A stretch of DNA of 41,346 nucleotides from CAYQJS01 sp964417895 (GTDB lineage Bacteria > Chloroflexota > UBA6077 > SHYK01): contig CAYQJS010000050.1 in NCBI GenBank assembly GCA_964417895.1, forward strand, positions 1 to 41,346, in the 5' to 3' direction. The translations under genes were made by a program, and so were the position numbers. Under the pieces are notes generated by a model that did no database searches, had not been told where the DNA came from, and saw nothing but the letters and a program-made list of their open reading frames with translations. This document shows, in pieces, positions 16,277 through 24,979 of the stretch. Position 1 is the first letter of the stretch; every line of letters begins with the position of its first letter.

Positions 16277-16278
16277 GA

Positions 16279-16310
16279 TGTCGTTCTGAGCCGAAAGTGA
16301 AGAATCCGCG
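16279..16310. repeat. Short intergenic repeat (TCGTTCTGAGCCGAAAGTGA type)
   Basis: Directly after mfd is a fragment of the very common TGTCATTCTGAGCGAAG-type palindromic intergenic repeat. It overlaps the most upstream possible start (GTG 16297) of the HAD gene and argues against that start. Confidence 0.45.
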
Positions 16311-16341
16311 CCCACGCGACGAGGCAGCATGCGCCGCTGGC

Positions 16342-17118
16342 GTGAGGGATACTGTCGTCGTGCGTCACGCCCCACATGCTCCACTGCCGCGCGCCATGCT
16401 CATCGACCTCGACGGCACCATCATCGACTACCTGGCGAGTGCCGCGGACGTCTGGCAGGGCGTCTGCGCCGTTGCCGCCCCAACGATCGGCGTGGCGTCA
16501 GGGCAGCTCTATTCCGCCATCGCCACTGCCGCCGACTGGTTCTGGGCGGACCCGGATCGCAGCCGATCAGGCAGGGCAGATCTGCGAGCTGCCTCCCGCG
16601 CGATCGTCCAGCGGGCACTGACTCAACTTGAGGTAAGCCGCTCCGGTGCGGCGACGACCATCGCTGACGCGTACCGTGACCGCCGAGACCGATTCATGCT
16701 GCTCCCGGGTGCCCTCGACGCCCTCGAAAAGCTCCGCGCGAGCCAGGTCGCGCTCGGCCTGCTCACCAACGGTGCGGGGCCCGTCCAGCGCGAGAAGATC
16801 GACCGCTTCGGGCTCGCACGCTTCTTCGACTGCATTCTCGTCGAGGGGGAGCTGGGCTTCGGCAAGCCTGACGAGCGCATTTACCAGCACGCCATGGCAG
16901 CCCTCGGATCTGTCCCGGCCGAGACCTGGATGGTTGGAGATGACCTGGAGTGGGAGGTGGCGGCCCCCCAACGATTGGGCATCCACGCGGTCTGGGTGGA
17001 CTCGGGGGATCGGGGCCTTCCCGCTGGCGCCGTCGTGCAGCCCGACCGCGTGGTCAGGTCGCTCGCCGAGCTCGTCGGTGCCTACCGACGTCCGACCATC
17101 GCAAGCAGCTTGGGGTAG
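16342..17118 (+). CDS. HAD superfamily hydrolase (phosphatase)
   Basis: A HAD subfamily IA phosphatase of about 258 residues. Motif I is LIDLDGTIIDY with the nucleophile Asp, motif II is LLTNGA, motif III is the Lys in FGKPDERIY and motif IV is MVGDDLEWEV. The alpha-helical cap lies between motifs I and II. The start is uncertain: GTG at 16297 falls in a repeat, GTG at 16342 or 16360 are both possible, and ATG at 16396 begins at motif I itself and is probably too late. It could act on phosphoglycolate or a similar small phosphate ester. Its 3' end overlaps the convergent methyltransferase gene by 37 bases. Confidence 0.85.
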   Translation: MRDTVVVRHAPHAPLPRAMLIDLDGTIIDYLASAADVWQGVCAVAAPTIGVASGQLYSAIATAADWFWADPDRSRSGRADLRAASRAIVQRALTQLEVSRSGAATTIADAYRDRRDRFMLLPGALDALEKLRASQVALGLLTNGAGPVQREKIDRFGLARFFDCILVEGELGFGKPDERIYQHAMAALGSVPAETWMVGDDLEWEVAAPQRLGIHAVWVDSGDRGLPAGAVVQPDRVVRSLAELVGAYRRPTIASSLG

Positions 17119-17753
17119 TCCTCCGGCCCCGGTTCGTCTACGCGCTCGAGGCGCAGACCGGCTTCGAGGAAACCGTTGAGCAGCTCCGCGAGCGGGACGT
17201 GGCGGACCCCGACGAGCCGCCGAAGTCCGTTCCCGAGCCCGGGGCCATCATTTGTCCACTCTGTCTCTCGATACCCTGGATACAGCAGGGGCGTTTCGCC
17301 GCTGGAGTACCTCGAGAAGGGTCCGACGAAGCACGGGTGCGTACCTACGTGCACCAGCCGGCCGCCCGGGCGGAGCACACGCGCGGCCTCCATGAGGACG
17401 CCCACCCAATCGCTAACGTCCGTATGGATGAATGCGGTCACTACAGCGTCGAACGCCCGAGCGGAGAAGGGGAGTCGACCCGCATCGGCGAGAATGAGGC
17501 GTGGAGGAACGCCCGCGCGCCGCCGCGCCACTCGCAGCTGATCTCCGGAGATATCGAGACCCACGACGGACCAGCCTGCGGCGGCGATCGCCGGTAAGTA
17601 GACACCCCCGCCGCAGCCGATCTCCAGGCAATCGCCTGGGCCACTGCCCAGCAGCTCGACGAGCGGCGCAGTCGCGCGCGTGATGAAGTCCGTCAAGTGC
17701 TCGTCGTACCATTCAGCCAGGCCGTCGTATCGCGCGATCTTCGTCACACGCAA
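17082..17753 (-). CDS. Class I SAM-dependent methyltransferase
   Basis: A 223-residue methyltransferase of the Methyltransf_11/25 type. Motif I is LEIGCGGGVYLPAIAAAGW, followed by the acidic GLDISGDQL that binds the SAM ribose, LADAGRLPFSARAFDAVV (motif II-III) and RVLRPGGRLVHVGTHP. The N-terminal YDGLAEWYDEHLTDF is the usual lid helix. TTG at 17753 has GAGGGG four bases upstream; GTG at 17747 is an alternative. The substrate is not evident. It lies alone on the minus strand and overlaps the HAD gene tail to tail. Confidence 0.88.
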   Translation of the reverse strand: MRVTKIARYDGLAEWYDEHLTDFITRATAPLVELLGSGPGDCLEIGCGGGVYLPAIAAAGWSVVGLDISGDQLRVARRRAGVPPRLILADAGRLPFSARAFDAVVTAFIHTDVSDWVGVLMEAARVLRPGGRLVHVGTHPCFVGPFSRYSSGETPLLYPGYRETEWTNDGPGLGNGLRRLVGVRHVPLAELLNGFLEAGLRLERVDEPGPEDYPKLLAMVGRR

Positions 17754-17831
17754 GTGCCCCTCAGGAGAGCTGCGCAGTCTCCACGTTTGGGAGAGAACGT
17801 TCGTTCCCCCGGTGAGCCGCCCGAAAAGCCA

Positions 17832-18530
17832 TCAAGGGGATGTGCCTACCTCGGTCGCTGCCGGCCTCGCCGTCGCAGTCGCCGTCGGCGTCGCCGTGGG
17901 TCGAGCGGCAGCCGTAGCGGCCGGCGCGAGCCGGGCCGCTGCCTCGTTGAAGCATTGCCGCGCGTCCGGGCGCGTCGGCGACCAGTAGTTGGCCTCGCTG
18001 CACAGCCGCTGAGCGCGCAACGCGTTGCCCTGCTCCAGGGCCTCGCGGCCGCCCCCGACTAACGCGTCCAGGTAGGCGCGCACCACGATCCCCGCGCTGG
18101 GCGCGACGGCGACCAGCTCTTCCAGGTCCGCGATCGCCTCGCTCCATTCGGTGCGCCGTTGTCCGATGGCGAGAGCTGTCTGGACAGCCCGAAACAGCCG
18201 ATCGGCCTCTCGCTCACCGGGCACCGCTTCCATTGCCAGGAAATAGAAATCGCGCGCAGTCTCCAGGTCGTCGGCAGCCAACGCCTCGAGGCCGAGGCGC
18301 AGCGCCTCCGCGTGAGCAGCCATCATCTCTCCGCTCACTACTGTGTCACCGGGCGTTGGATTCCCCGGGGCGTTCCCGCCGCGCACCGATGGCAAGACCG
18401 ACCCCACGCTCGCGTGCCGGGCCTGGCCAGTGAGCGGTGGAGCAGCCGTGACCGACGTCACCCACCGCATCAGGACGAGACCCCCCAGGGTCACCGCGAG
18501 CAAGGCTACGACGCTCAGTGCACGGCGCAT
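17832..18530 (-). CDS. Membrane-anchored TPR-like protein
   Basis: A 232-residue protein with a single N-terminal membrane anchor (RRALSVVALLAVTLGGLVLM) and, by inference, an extracytoplasmic body. The middle is helical with a tetratricopeptide look (AEALRLGLEALAADDLETARDFYFLAMEAVPG and a later EALEQGNALRAQRLCSEANYWSP). The C-terminus is a run of Ala-Thr-Pro residues (TATPTATATARPAATE). It starts four bases after the aspS stop on the same strand, so it is probably co-transcribed with aspS. No enzyme motif is seen; the function is unknown. Confidence 0.7.
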   Translation of the reverse strand: MRRALSVVALLAVTLGGLVLMRWVTSVTAAPPLTGQARHASVGSVLPSVRGGNAPGNPTPGDTVVSGEMMAAHAEALRLGLEALAADDLETARDFYFLAMEAVPGEREADRLFRAVQTALAIGQRRTEWSEAIADLEELVAVAPSAGIVVRAYLDALVGGGREALEQGNALRAQRLCSEANYWSPTRPDARQCFNEAAARLAPAATAAARPTATPTATATARPAATEVGTSP

Positions 18531-18534
18531 CGAG

Positions 18535-20301
18535 TCAGGGCCCGGCGTCGGGCCGCAGCGCGATATGCAACTCCTGCAGCTGCGCGTCTGACACGGGAGA
18601 AGGAGCATTCATCAGCAGGTCGACCGCGCTCTGGTTCTTCGGAAACGCGATCACCTCGCGGATGTTCACCTCGCCGGCCAGGATCGCCACCGTACGGTCG
18701 ATGCCCGGCGCTATGCCGCCATGCGGTGGGGCTCCGTATTGAAAGGCGCGCAGCAGGTGCCCGAAGCGCTCCTCAATGTCTGCTTCGCCGTAGCCCAGCA
18801 GCCGGAAGATGCGCTCCTGTAACTCGCGTTGATGGATACGGATGCTGCCGCTCGCCAGCTCAAAGCCGTTGCATACCAGGTCATAGGCCTTCGCGCGAAC
18901 CTCTCCAGCATGCTCGTCCAGCAGTGCCAGGTCCTCGTCCATAGGCGCCGTGAAAACGTGGTGCATCGCGTCCCATCGGCCCTCCTCCTTGCTCCACTCG
19001 AATAAAGGGAACTCGATGACGCGCGCGTAGGCGAGCAGATCGGGGTCAGCCAGGGACTCGCGACGGGCCACCTCCACGCGGATGGCCCCTAGCGCCCTGG
19101 ATGGGACTGGCCATTCGTCCGCCACGAGCAGGAGCAAGTCGCCCTCCTGGCCCTCCAGGCGCTCGATCATTGCGCGCTGCTCGCCCTCAGTGAGGAAGCG
19201 AGCGAAGGACGATCGCGGCTCGCCAGGCTCGAGCGCCCAGGCCAACCCCCGCGCCCCCTGGCCGCGTGCGATCTCGGTCAGCTCGTCGATCTCACGGCGG
19301 CTGTACCCCGCACCGCCCGGCACTCGCATCCCGCGGATCTGCCCACTGTTCTCCAGCGCCGTTCGGAACACCGCGAACTCCGTCTCGACAAACAGGTCCG
19401 ACAGGTCGATGGACGCGAGGCCGTAACGCAGGTCGGGTTTGTCCGTGCCGTAGAGGTCCATGGACTGCCGATAGGTGAGGCGGGCGAAGGGCGTGGCAAC
19501 CCGCTTTTCGGTCAAGGCCTGGCTCATCTCGGTATAGAGCTGCTCCACAAGGTCGAGCACGTCGTCCTGCTCGACGAACGACATCTCGAGGTCGAGCTGC
19601 GTGAACTCCGGCTGGCGGTCGGCGCGCTGGTCCTCGTCCCGGAAGCAGCGGGCGATCTGAAAATAGCGGTCGAGGCCAGCGACCATGAGAAGCTGCTTGA
19701 ACTGCTGCGGCGCCTGCGGCAGCGCGTAGAAAGTGCCCGGGTGGACCCGACTCGGCACCAGGTAGTCGCGCGCGCCCTCGGGCGTGCTCTTGGTCAGGAT
19801 GGGCGTCTCGACTTCGAGAAAGCCGCGGGCGTCGAAAAAGTCGCGGATGTACTTGACGACGCGGTGGCGCAGTACGAGATTGCGCGCCATGCGCGGTCGA
19901 CGCAGGTCGAGGTAGCGATAGGTCAAGCGCAACGGCTCCTCGACCGGGCCCTCGTCAGCGATGCTGAAGGGAGGTGGAAGCGATGGGTTCAGAACGTCCA
20001 CCCGCTCGGCGACCAGCTCAACCTCACCGGTGCTCAGCGCAAGGTTCTCGGTGCCGGGCGGCCGGCGTGCCACCTCGCCCTCGACCTCGAGCACGAACTC
20101 GGCGCGAGCCCCGCTGGCCACCTGGTGGGCCTCGGGGGCGAGCTGCGGATTGAAGACGACCTGAGTCCAACCGTCGCGGTCGCGCAGGTCGATGAAGACC
20201 AGGCCCCCGTGGTCCCGCTGGCGGTGCACCCACCCTTGCAGGACAGCCCGCCGTCCAACATCGCTCGCGCGCAGCTCGCCGCAGCGATGAGTCCTGCGCA
20301 T
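18535..20301 (-). CDS. aspS: Aspartyl-tRNA synthetase
   Basis: A 588-residue bacterial-type class IIb AspRS. The N-terminal OB-fold anticodon domain has GWVHRQRDHGGLVFIDLRDRDGWTQVV; motif 1 lies in FLEVETPILTKSTPEGARDYLVPSR; motif 2 is CFRDEDQRADRQPEFTQLDLEMSF; a bacterial GAD insertion domain follows; motif 3 is GGIAPGIDRTVAIL. GGAGGTAGG directly precedes the ATG at 20301. Whether it also charges tRNA-Asn cannot be decided, since gatCAB genes are not in view. It is followed by the membrane-anchored protein and divergent from the CvpA-CAP gene. Confidence 0.97.
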   Translation of the reverse strand: MRRTHRCGELRASDVGRRAVLQGWVHRQRDHGGLVFIDLRDRDGWTQVVFNPQLAPEAHQVASGARAEFVLEVEGEVARRPPGTENLALSTGEVELVAERVDVLNPSLPPPFSIADEGPVEEPLRLTYRYLDLRRPRMARNLVLRHRVVKYIRDFFDARGFLEVETPILTKSTPEGARDYLVPSRVHPGTFYALPQAPQQFKQLLMVAGLDRYFQIARCFRDEDQRADRQPEFTQLDLEMSFVEQDDVLDLVEQLYTEMSQALTEKRVATPFARLTYRQSMDLYGTDKPDLRYGLASIDLSDLFVETEFAVFRTALENSGQIRGMRVPGGAGYSRREIDELTEIARGQGARGLAWALEPGEPRSSFARFLTEGEQRAMIERLEGQEGDLLLLVADEWPVPSRALGAIRVEVARRESLADPDLLAYARVIEFPLFEWSKEEGRWDAMHHVFTAPMDEDLALLDEHAGEVRAKAYDLVCNGFELASGSIRIHQRELQERIFRLLGYGEADIEERFGHLLRAFQYGAPPHGGIAPGIDRTVAILAGEVNIREVIAFPKNQSAVDLLMNAPSPVSDAQLQELHIALRPDAGP

Positions 20302-20354
20302 CCTACCTCCATGACAAGCTGATGGGCGCTATGCGCGCCCTGCCGTGGTGCACC

Positions 20355-20363
20355 AACTATACT
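20355..20363. promoter_or_regulatory. Possible bidirectional -10 between aspS and the CvpA-CAP gene
   Basis: The sequence ACTATACT gives TATACT on the plus strand and TATAGT on the minus strand. It lies 31 bases before the GTG at 20394 and about 54 bases before the aspS start. No convincing -35 is seen on either side. Confidence 0.3.
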
Positions 20364-20393
20364 CATCGTGACCCCGCCCGAAGGATCTTCCCC

Positions 20394-21386
20394 GTGCCCC
20401 AGAACTGGACCGACATTGCCGTCATCCTGGTGGTGGCGTGGAACCTCGCTGACGGGGCTCGCCGCGGCTTCATTCTCTCGGTCGTGCAACTGATCGTCTT
20501 CGGCCTGTCCGTGGCGATCTCCGTCATGTTCTACGTACAGGTTGGCGAGCTTGTCGCCGCGCAGTGGAGCCTCCCTTCTCTCGCCGCTCGCCCCCTGGCC
20601 TTCGGAGCCCTGTGGATCGCTACGAGCATGGTTGCCGGTTTCATCGGCAGGGCCATCGGCGGGCCCTTTGCCGCGTTGCTGCGGGGCTCGGCTCTCGACA
20701 TCCTACTGAGCGTCGTTCCCTCGGCAGCAAGGGGGCTGCTCGTCGCTGGCTTCGCGCTCACGATCCTGCTCGCGATCCCGGCGCCATCGGAGGGGATGCC
20801 TGGCCACGAGGCATTCGCCGCGGTGCGCGAGTCCATCCAGGAATCGCAGCTCGCGGGTGAGCTTGTCCAGCGAATGGCTGCCTTCGACAGGCTCGCCAGA
20901 GAGATCGTCGGCGAGCCGCTGTCGCAGACCCTGACCCTCCTCACCGTCAAACCCGGGACTGACGAGCACGTTGCTCTCGACTTCAAGGTCGCGTCGCCGG
21001 CGGTCGATCTGACGTCGGAGGCCCGCATGCTCGAGCTAATGAACGAGGAGCGGCGGCGGGCGGGCCTCAAACCCCTCGTCCGCGACCCAAACATCGACGA
21101 GGTCGCTCGCAGGTACTCCATCGAGATGCTGCAGCGCGGCTACTTCTCCCACGAGTCGCTCGATGGACGCTCGCCCTTCGACCGCCTGCGCGATGGCGGC
21201 GTCCAGTTCTCAAGCGCCGGCGAGAACCTTGCGCTAGCGCCGACGGCAGCCCTTGCACACCAGGGGCTCATGGACAGTCCGGGGCACAAGGCCAACATCC
21301 TGCGTCCCGAGTTCGGGCGAGTCGGAATCGGCGCCGCGCAAGCGGACGGCCGCGGCCGTATGTTCACGCAAAACTTCGCCAACTAA
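20394..21386 (+). CDS. CvpA-like membrane domain fused to a CAP/SCP domain
   Basis: A protein of about 330 residues with two parts. Residues 5-125 form four membrane helices of the CvpA (colicin V production) family, starting WTDIAVILVVAWNLADGARRGFI with the usual DGARRG turn. Residues 205-328 form a CAP/SCP domain: MLELMNEERRRAGLKPLV, the metal-type His in GYFSHES, AGENLALAPT and DSPGHKANILRPEFGRVGIG with its second His. The CAP part should lie outside the membrane. GTG at 20394 has AAGGA upstream and follows the putative -10; a longer frame from ATG 20322 would begin upstream of that promoter. The role may be envelope or cell-wall related, but this is inference. Confidence 0.82.
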   Translation: MPQNWTDIAVILVVAWNLADGARRGFILSVVQLIVFGLSVAISVMFYVQVGELVAAQWSLPSLAARPLAFGALWIATSMVAGFIGRAIGGPFAALLRGSALDILLSVVPSAARGLLVAGFALTILLAIPAPSEGMPGHEAFAAVRESIQESQLAGELVQRMAAFDRLAREIVGEPLSQTLTLLTVKPGTDEHVALDFKVASPAVDLTSEARMLELMNEERRRAGLKPLVRDPNIDEVARRYSIEMLQRGYFSHESLDGRSPFDRLRDGGVQFSSAGENLALAPTAALAHQGLMDSPGHKANILRPEFGRVGIGAAQADGRGRMFTQNFAN

Positions 21387-21400
21387 GGGACCGGCGAGAG

Positions 21401-21563
21401 GTGACAGGTTACAGGGGACAGGTGACAGGAGACGAGGGGAACGGGACAGGGAACAGCGGCGCGTTGGGTGCCCCTGTCACCCTTAACCTGTCCCCTGTCA
21501 CCTCCTCCGCGCCTGTCCCCGCCGCGGCCCCTGTCCCCTGTCCCCTGTCCCCTGTCCCCTCCG
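21401..21563. repeat. Inverted heptamer arrays at the hemW 5' end
   Basis: The left part has GTGACAGG and AGGGGACAGG words (21401-21430); the right part has tandem CCTGTCC words, in perfect succession near 21530-21562. The two sides are reverse complements and could fold into a long stem in the hemW leader. Confidence 0.8.
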
Positions 21564-22681
21564 TAGCCGTCTACGTCCACATCCCGTGGTGCGCATCGCT
21601 ATGCCCTTACTGCGACTTCGACAAACAGGCCTCCGATTTCCGGCTCGTCGACGAGTACATCGACGCCCTCGTCCACCACATGGAGCTGACGCCCGTGCGC
21701 CGCGCCCACAGCCTCTACCTCGGCGGGGGAACGCCGAGCCTGCTGACCGCGCCGCGGCTGGCCCGCATCGTCGATGCCTGGCGGCGGTCGTTCCCGCCCA
21801 CAGAGGGCGCCGAGGTGAGCGTCGAGGCGAACCCCAGCGACGTCGTGGCTCATAAGGTGGTGGCCTATCTCCGGGCCGGTATGACCCGCCTCAGTCTCGG
21901 CGTGCAGAGCCTGGACGACGCCGAGCTGCGCTTCCTGGGGCGCCGCCACACCGCGGACAAGGCGATCCGCGCCGTGCGCGCGGCGCGCGAAGCGGGCTGC
22001 GGCGACCTCAGCGTGGACCTGATGTATGGCCTTCCGAGCCAGAATCGCGAGACGCCAAGCCCGTCGCTCCAGGGGCTCCTCGACCTGGGACCGGACCACA
22101 TCTCGAGCTACGCGCTCACCCTGGAGCCGAACACGCCCATGGGGGCCCAAGCCGCATCGGGGCGGCTGCGCTTGCCAGAAGACGACCTGGTGGCGGATCA
22201 GTATGCAGCCATCCAGACGACTCTGGAGGCCGCTGGGTTCGCCCAGTACGAGATCTCGAACTGGGCGCGGCCCGGCCACGTCTCGGTGCACAACCTGACG
22301 TACTGGCGCAACGGTGAATACGTCGGCGTCGGTGCGGGCGCGGCAGGCTCATTCATGGGTGCCCGATACAAGCGGACGCCCATCGTCCGAGACTATGTGG
22401 CCGCAGCCGCGAGAGGAGAGCCAGCCTACGTCGAGTGCGAGCCGTGGACGCGCGAGCGCATGATGCGCGATACCGTCATGCTGGGGCTGCGCCTGGCAGA
22501 GGGCGTTGCGGACACGGACTTCCGAGCGCGCTTCGGCGTAGGACTGCGCGACTACTGCAGCGACCGGCTGGATGGCCTCGTGGGAACCCGCATTCTCCAC
22601 TGGCGCGACGGCCGCCTGGCGCTGGACCCCTCACGCCGTTTCGTGTGTAACGCGGTGCTGTCGGAGATCCTGCCGGGTTAA
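21401..22681 (+). CDS. hemW: Radical SAM HemW family protein with repeat-encoded N-terminus
   Basis: HemW is a radical SAM heme chaperone often mislabelled coproporphyrinogen III oxidase. The CASLCPYCDF motif supplies the three cluster cysteines, and GGGTPSLL, VEANPSD, RLSLGVQSLDD, DLMYGLPSQ and the HemN C-terminal region follow. The core begins at VAVYVHIPWC; the 54 residues before it come from AGGTGAC/AGGGGAC words and their inverse CCTGTCC. Possible starts are GTG 21401, GTG 21422 and a TTG near 21464; all lie in or beside the repeats, so some repeat must be translated. Total 426 residues against about 375 usual. Conserved residues do not tell heme chaperone from oxidase with certainty. 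Confidence 0.88.
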   Translation: MTGYRGQVTGDEGNGTGNSGALGAPVTLNLSPVTSSAPVPAAAPVPCPLSPVPSVAVYVHIPWCASLCPYCDFDKQASDFRLVDEYIDALVHHMELTPVRRAHSLYLGGGTPSLLTAPRLARIVDAWRRSFPPTEGAEVSVEANPSDVVAHKVVAYLRAGMTRLSLGVQSLDDAELRFLGRRHTADKAIRAVRAAREAGCGDLSVDLMYGLPSQNRETPSPSLQGLLDLGPDHISSYALTLEPNTPMGAQAASGRLRLPEDDLVADQYAAIQTTLEAAGFAQYEISNWARPGHVSVHNLTYWRNGEYVGVGAGAAGSFMGARYKRTPIVRDYVAAAARGEPAYVECEPWTRERMMRDTVMLGLRLAEGVADTDFRARFGVGLRDYCSDRLDGLVGTRILHWRDGRLALDPSRRFVCNAVLSEILPG

Positions 22682-22684
22682 TAG

Positions 22685-22790
22685 CCTGGGTCGGCGGGTA
22701 CGTCACCCTCTTCCCTCACCCTCCCCCGTCGAGGGGGAGGGAAGAGAGAACCCCTCCCCCCTTGCGGGGGAGGGTTGGGGTGGGGGGTTG
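22685..22790 (+). repeat. C/G-rich hairpin element, copy A
   Basis: Two hairpins (CCCTCCCCC-GTCGA-GGGGGAGGG, then CCCCTCCCCCCTTGCGGGGG) between the convergent hemW and polyprenyl synthase genes. Its left end (22685-22708) matches the inverted right end of copy B (25124-25147) at 23 of 24 positions. Its position between convergent genes suggests it may also act as a two-way terminator. Confidence 0.8.
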
Positions 22791-22831
22791 CCGCGCCGGC
22801 AGTTCTACAAACCCTTAAGCGTGCACCTACC

Positions 22832-23857
22832 CTAGACGTCTGGCAGCATTGCGTCGGCAAACGCTCGCAACTCCGAGGAACGGTCGCGGACCGACAGGTG
22901 CTCAAGATGGGCGAGGGCCTCGTCGCGGTAGCGCCGAACGTAGCGGGTTGCCTGCTCACGCGCGCCCAGCTGCTCGAGGAAGCCCGTGGCTTCGGCTGTT
23001 TCCGTGGGGGTGAGCTGGCGATCGAGGGAGAACAGCGCTTTCAGGCGGCGGACCTCGGGAGAGTCGGGGGCAGACAGCCCCAGAACCACGGGGAGAGTCT
23101 TCTTCCGGTTCGCGATGTCGAGGTCCGCCGTCTTGCCCGTGTCCTCCTCGCGCCCCCAGGCGCCGAGGAGATCATCGAGCGCCTGGAAGGCCATCCCCAG
23201 CGAGCTGCCGAACAGGGCAGCCTGGCGCTGCGCGTCCATCGTCTCCCCGGCGCACAGCGCGCCCAGTTGTGCCGCGCACGCGAAGAGTCGAGCCGCCTTG
23301 CGCTCGATCATCTCCAGGTACTGGGCCACCGAAATGGAGGCCTCGTTCTCCCAAAGCAGGTCCAGATACTGGCCCTCGCACAGTCCTCGACATGCCCGGT
23401 TCAGCACGCGGAGCGCTTCGATAGCCATTGCCGGCTCCATGTCCTCTGCCTCGGCCACCGCTTGTTCCGCCAGAACGAGCAGGGCATCTCCGGCGTTGAT
23501 GCCCTGGGCGACGCCCCATCTGGCCCATACCGTCGGGCGATAGCGCCGAAGTGGGCTGTGGTCTTCGATGTCGTCGTGAACCAGGGAGAAGTTGTGCACC
23601 AGCTCCAGGGCGACGGCGGCGGGCAGAGCGGCCTTCCACCCGTTGCCCAGCGTGTCGGCGACCAGCAGGCACAGGGCTGGCCTGAGCCTCTTGCCCGGGG
23701 CTCGTTCTGCAGGGGCTAGCCGCGTGTCGAGCCACCCCAGGTGGTAGCGCAGCATGTCGTATAGAGCTTCATATTGGGAGGTGGTAGAGCAGAGGCGCTC
23801 GATCTCCGCATCCACGGCCGCCACGTAATCTGCAAGCCGGATCTCCAGCGCAGTCAC
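22832..23857 (-). CDS. Polyprenyl diphosphate synthase (farnesyl/geranylgeranyl type)
   Basis: A 341-residue trans-isoprenyl diphosphate synthase that condenses IPP with an allylic diphosphate. The first Asp-rich motif is HDDIED near residue 95, with GKRLRPALCLL upstream for IPP binding. The second is FQALDDLLGAWG, where the usual third Asp is Gly, as in several actinobacterial-type GGPP synthases; GKTADLDIANRKKTLP follows. Residues before the first motif (HNFSLVH) do not fix the product length with confidence. GTG at 23857 overlaps the stop of the upstream ROK gene (GTGA), so the two are coupled. Products could be quinone side chains, carotenoids or membrane lipids. Confidence 0.9.
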   Translation of the reverse strand: MTALEIRLADYVAAVDAEIERLCSTTSQYEALYDMLRYHLGWLDTRLAPAERAPGKRLRPALCLLVADTLGNGWKAALPAAVALELVHNFSLVHDDIEDHSPLRRYRPTVWARWGVAQGINAGDALLVLAEQAVAEAEDMEPAMAIEALRVLNRACRGLCEGQYLDLLWENEASISVAQYLEMIERKAARLFACAAQLGALCAGETMDAQRQAALFGSSLGMAFQALDDLLGAWGREEDTGKTADLDIANRKKTLPVVLGLSAPDSPEVRRLKALFSLDRQLTPTETAEATGFLEQLGAREQATRYVRRYRDEALAHLEHLSVRDRSSELRAFADAMLPDV

Positions 23858-24867
23858 GGGCCCAACCTCTTGCTAGTGGCGTCAGACTCTGCGCCCTTCC
23901 CCTCCTTCGCTGACTCGGTCGCTTCGTGGACCAGCAGAGCGGCGCCAAGCAGACCAGAATCGTCACCCAGCTCTGCCGGCACGATGCGCAGGTTCTCGCG
24001 ATAGACGGGCATCGCGTCAGCTTCAACGACCCGGAGCATCGGCTCCCAGAGAGGCGGTCCGATCCGGCTGACGCCACCCCCAATGACGACGACGGCCGGG
24101 TTCAGGAGATGGAGAAGGTTTCGGACACCGATTCCCAGGGCAACCCCTGCCTGTTCGATCAGCTCGCCAGCGAGAGCGTCGCCGCGCTCGGCGGCCTCCG
24201 CCACATCCTCGGCCGTCAGGTCGGATCCGCGCTCGCTGAGAACCGATGAGCTGCCAGCTGCCAAGGCGTCGAAGGCCCGGTTCACCAGGCCCGTCCCAGA
24301 GGCGTACGTTTCGAGACAGCCGCGATTCCCACAGCCGCACAAGGGCCCGTCCCTGGTGATCGCCATGTGGCCCGCTTCGGCCGCGGCGCCCCGCTCGCCG
24401 ACCAGGAGCTGCCCGTCGACTACGAAACCACTTCCGATCCCAGTGCTCACTGTGAGGTAGACAACATTCCGCTCCCCGCGCGCGGCGCCGCAGCGCGACT
24501 CGGCCAGACCCGCGAGGTTGGCGTCATTGCCCAGCATGACCGGGAGGCCGGTGCGGATGCGCAGCTCGCCGGCCAGGGGGACGTTGATCCAGCCCGGCAG
24601 ATTGGGCGCTTTGAATACGATCCCGCTGCGCGGATCGAGCGGGCCCGGCGCCGCGACGCCCAGGCCGACGATGGGGTAACGGCCAACGCGCTTCCGGACA
24701 TCGGCCACAGCGGCAACAAGATCGCGGATAACGGTCTCGGGAGCGCGGTCCTCAGCGGTCGGTCGAGCGACTCGGGCCACGATGCTGGCGGCACGGGTGA
24801 CGGCGGCAACGCGAAACTGGGTTCCCCCGAGGTCTATAGCGATGGCCACGGGCTCGCCTGGTGCCAC
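23854..24867 (-). CDS. ROK family sugar kinase (glucokinase-like)
   Basis: A 337-residue ROK protein. The phosphate-binding DLGGTQFRVA lies at residues 12-21, a sugar-binding Asn-Asp pair in MLGNDANLAGLAE, VVYLTVSTGIGSGFVVDG, the His in EAGHMAI and the zinc-binding CGCGNRGCLET complete the signature. No N-terminal helix-turn-helix is present, so it is an enzyme rather than a NagC-type repressor. GTG at 24867 is backed by AGGAG six bases upstream. The most likely reaction is ATP-dependent glucose phosphorylation; N-acetylmannosamine or other hexoses are possible. It is followed without a gap by the polyprenyl synthase, and the pair is flanked by two inverted copies of a hairpin element. Confidence 0.9.
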   Translation of the reverse strand: MAPGEPVAIAIDLGGTQFRVAAVTRAASIVARVARPTAEDRAPETVIRDLVAAVADVRKRVGRYPIVGLGVAAPGPLDPRSGIVFKAPNLPGWINVPLAGELRIRTGLPVMLGNDANLAGLAESRCGAARGERNVVYLTVSTGIGSGFVVDGQLLVGERGAAAEAGHMAITRDGPLCGCGNRGCLETYASGTGLVNRAFDALAAGSSSVLSERGSDLTAEDVAEAAERGDALAGELIEQAGVALGIGVRNLLHLLNPAVVVIGGGVSRIGPPLWEPMLRVVEADAMPVYRENLRIVPAELGDDSGLLGAALLVHEATESAKEGKGAESDATSKRLGP

Positions 24868-24902
24868 GCACTACTCCTGGCTCGACCGGGTGCGAGTATA
24901 GC

Positions 24903-24933
24903 GAGTTCTGAGTTCTGAGTTCTGAGTTCCGAG
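24903..24933 (+). repeat. 7-bp array (GAGTTCT words)
   Basis: Three tandem GAGTTCT words followed by GAGTTCCGAG, directly upstream of the ROK gene. It is the same word family as in hflX, dapF and mfd insert 3. The rest of the 319-base gap before miaA is filled mainly by hairpin element copy B. Confidence 0.75.
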
Positions 24934-24979
24934 GGGCGCGGGAGCTATGATGCCATCCAGTACAGAATCGTAGAAGTTC

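Noticed and set aside
16297..16341. Upstream start of the HAD gene
   Set aside because: The sequence belongs to a common intergenic repeat, so translation there is unlikely.
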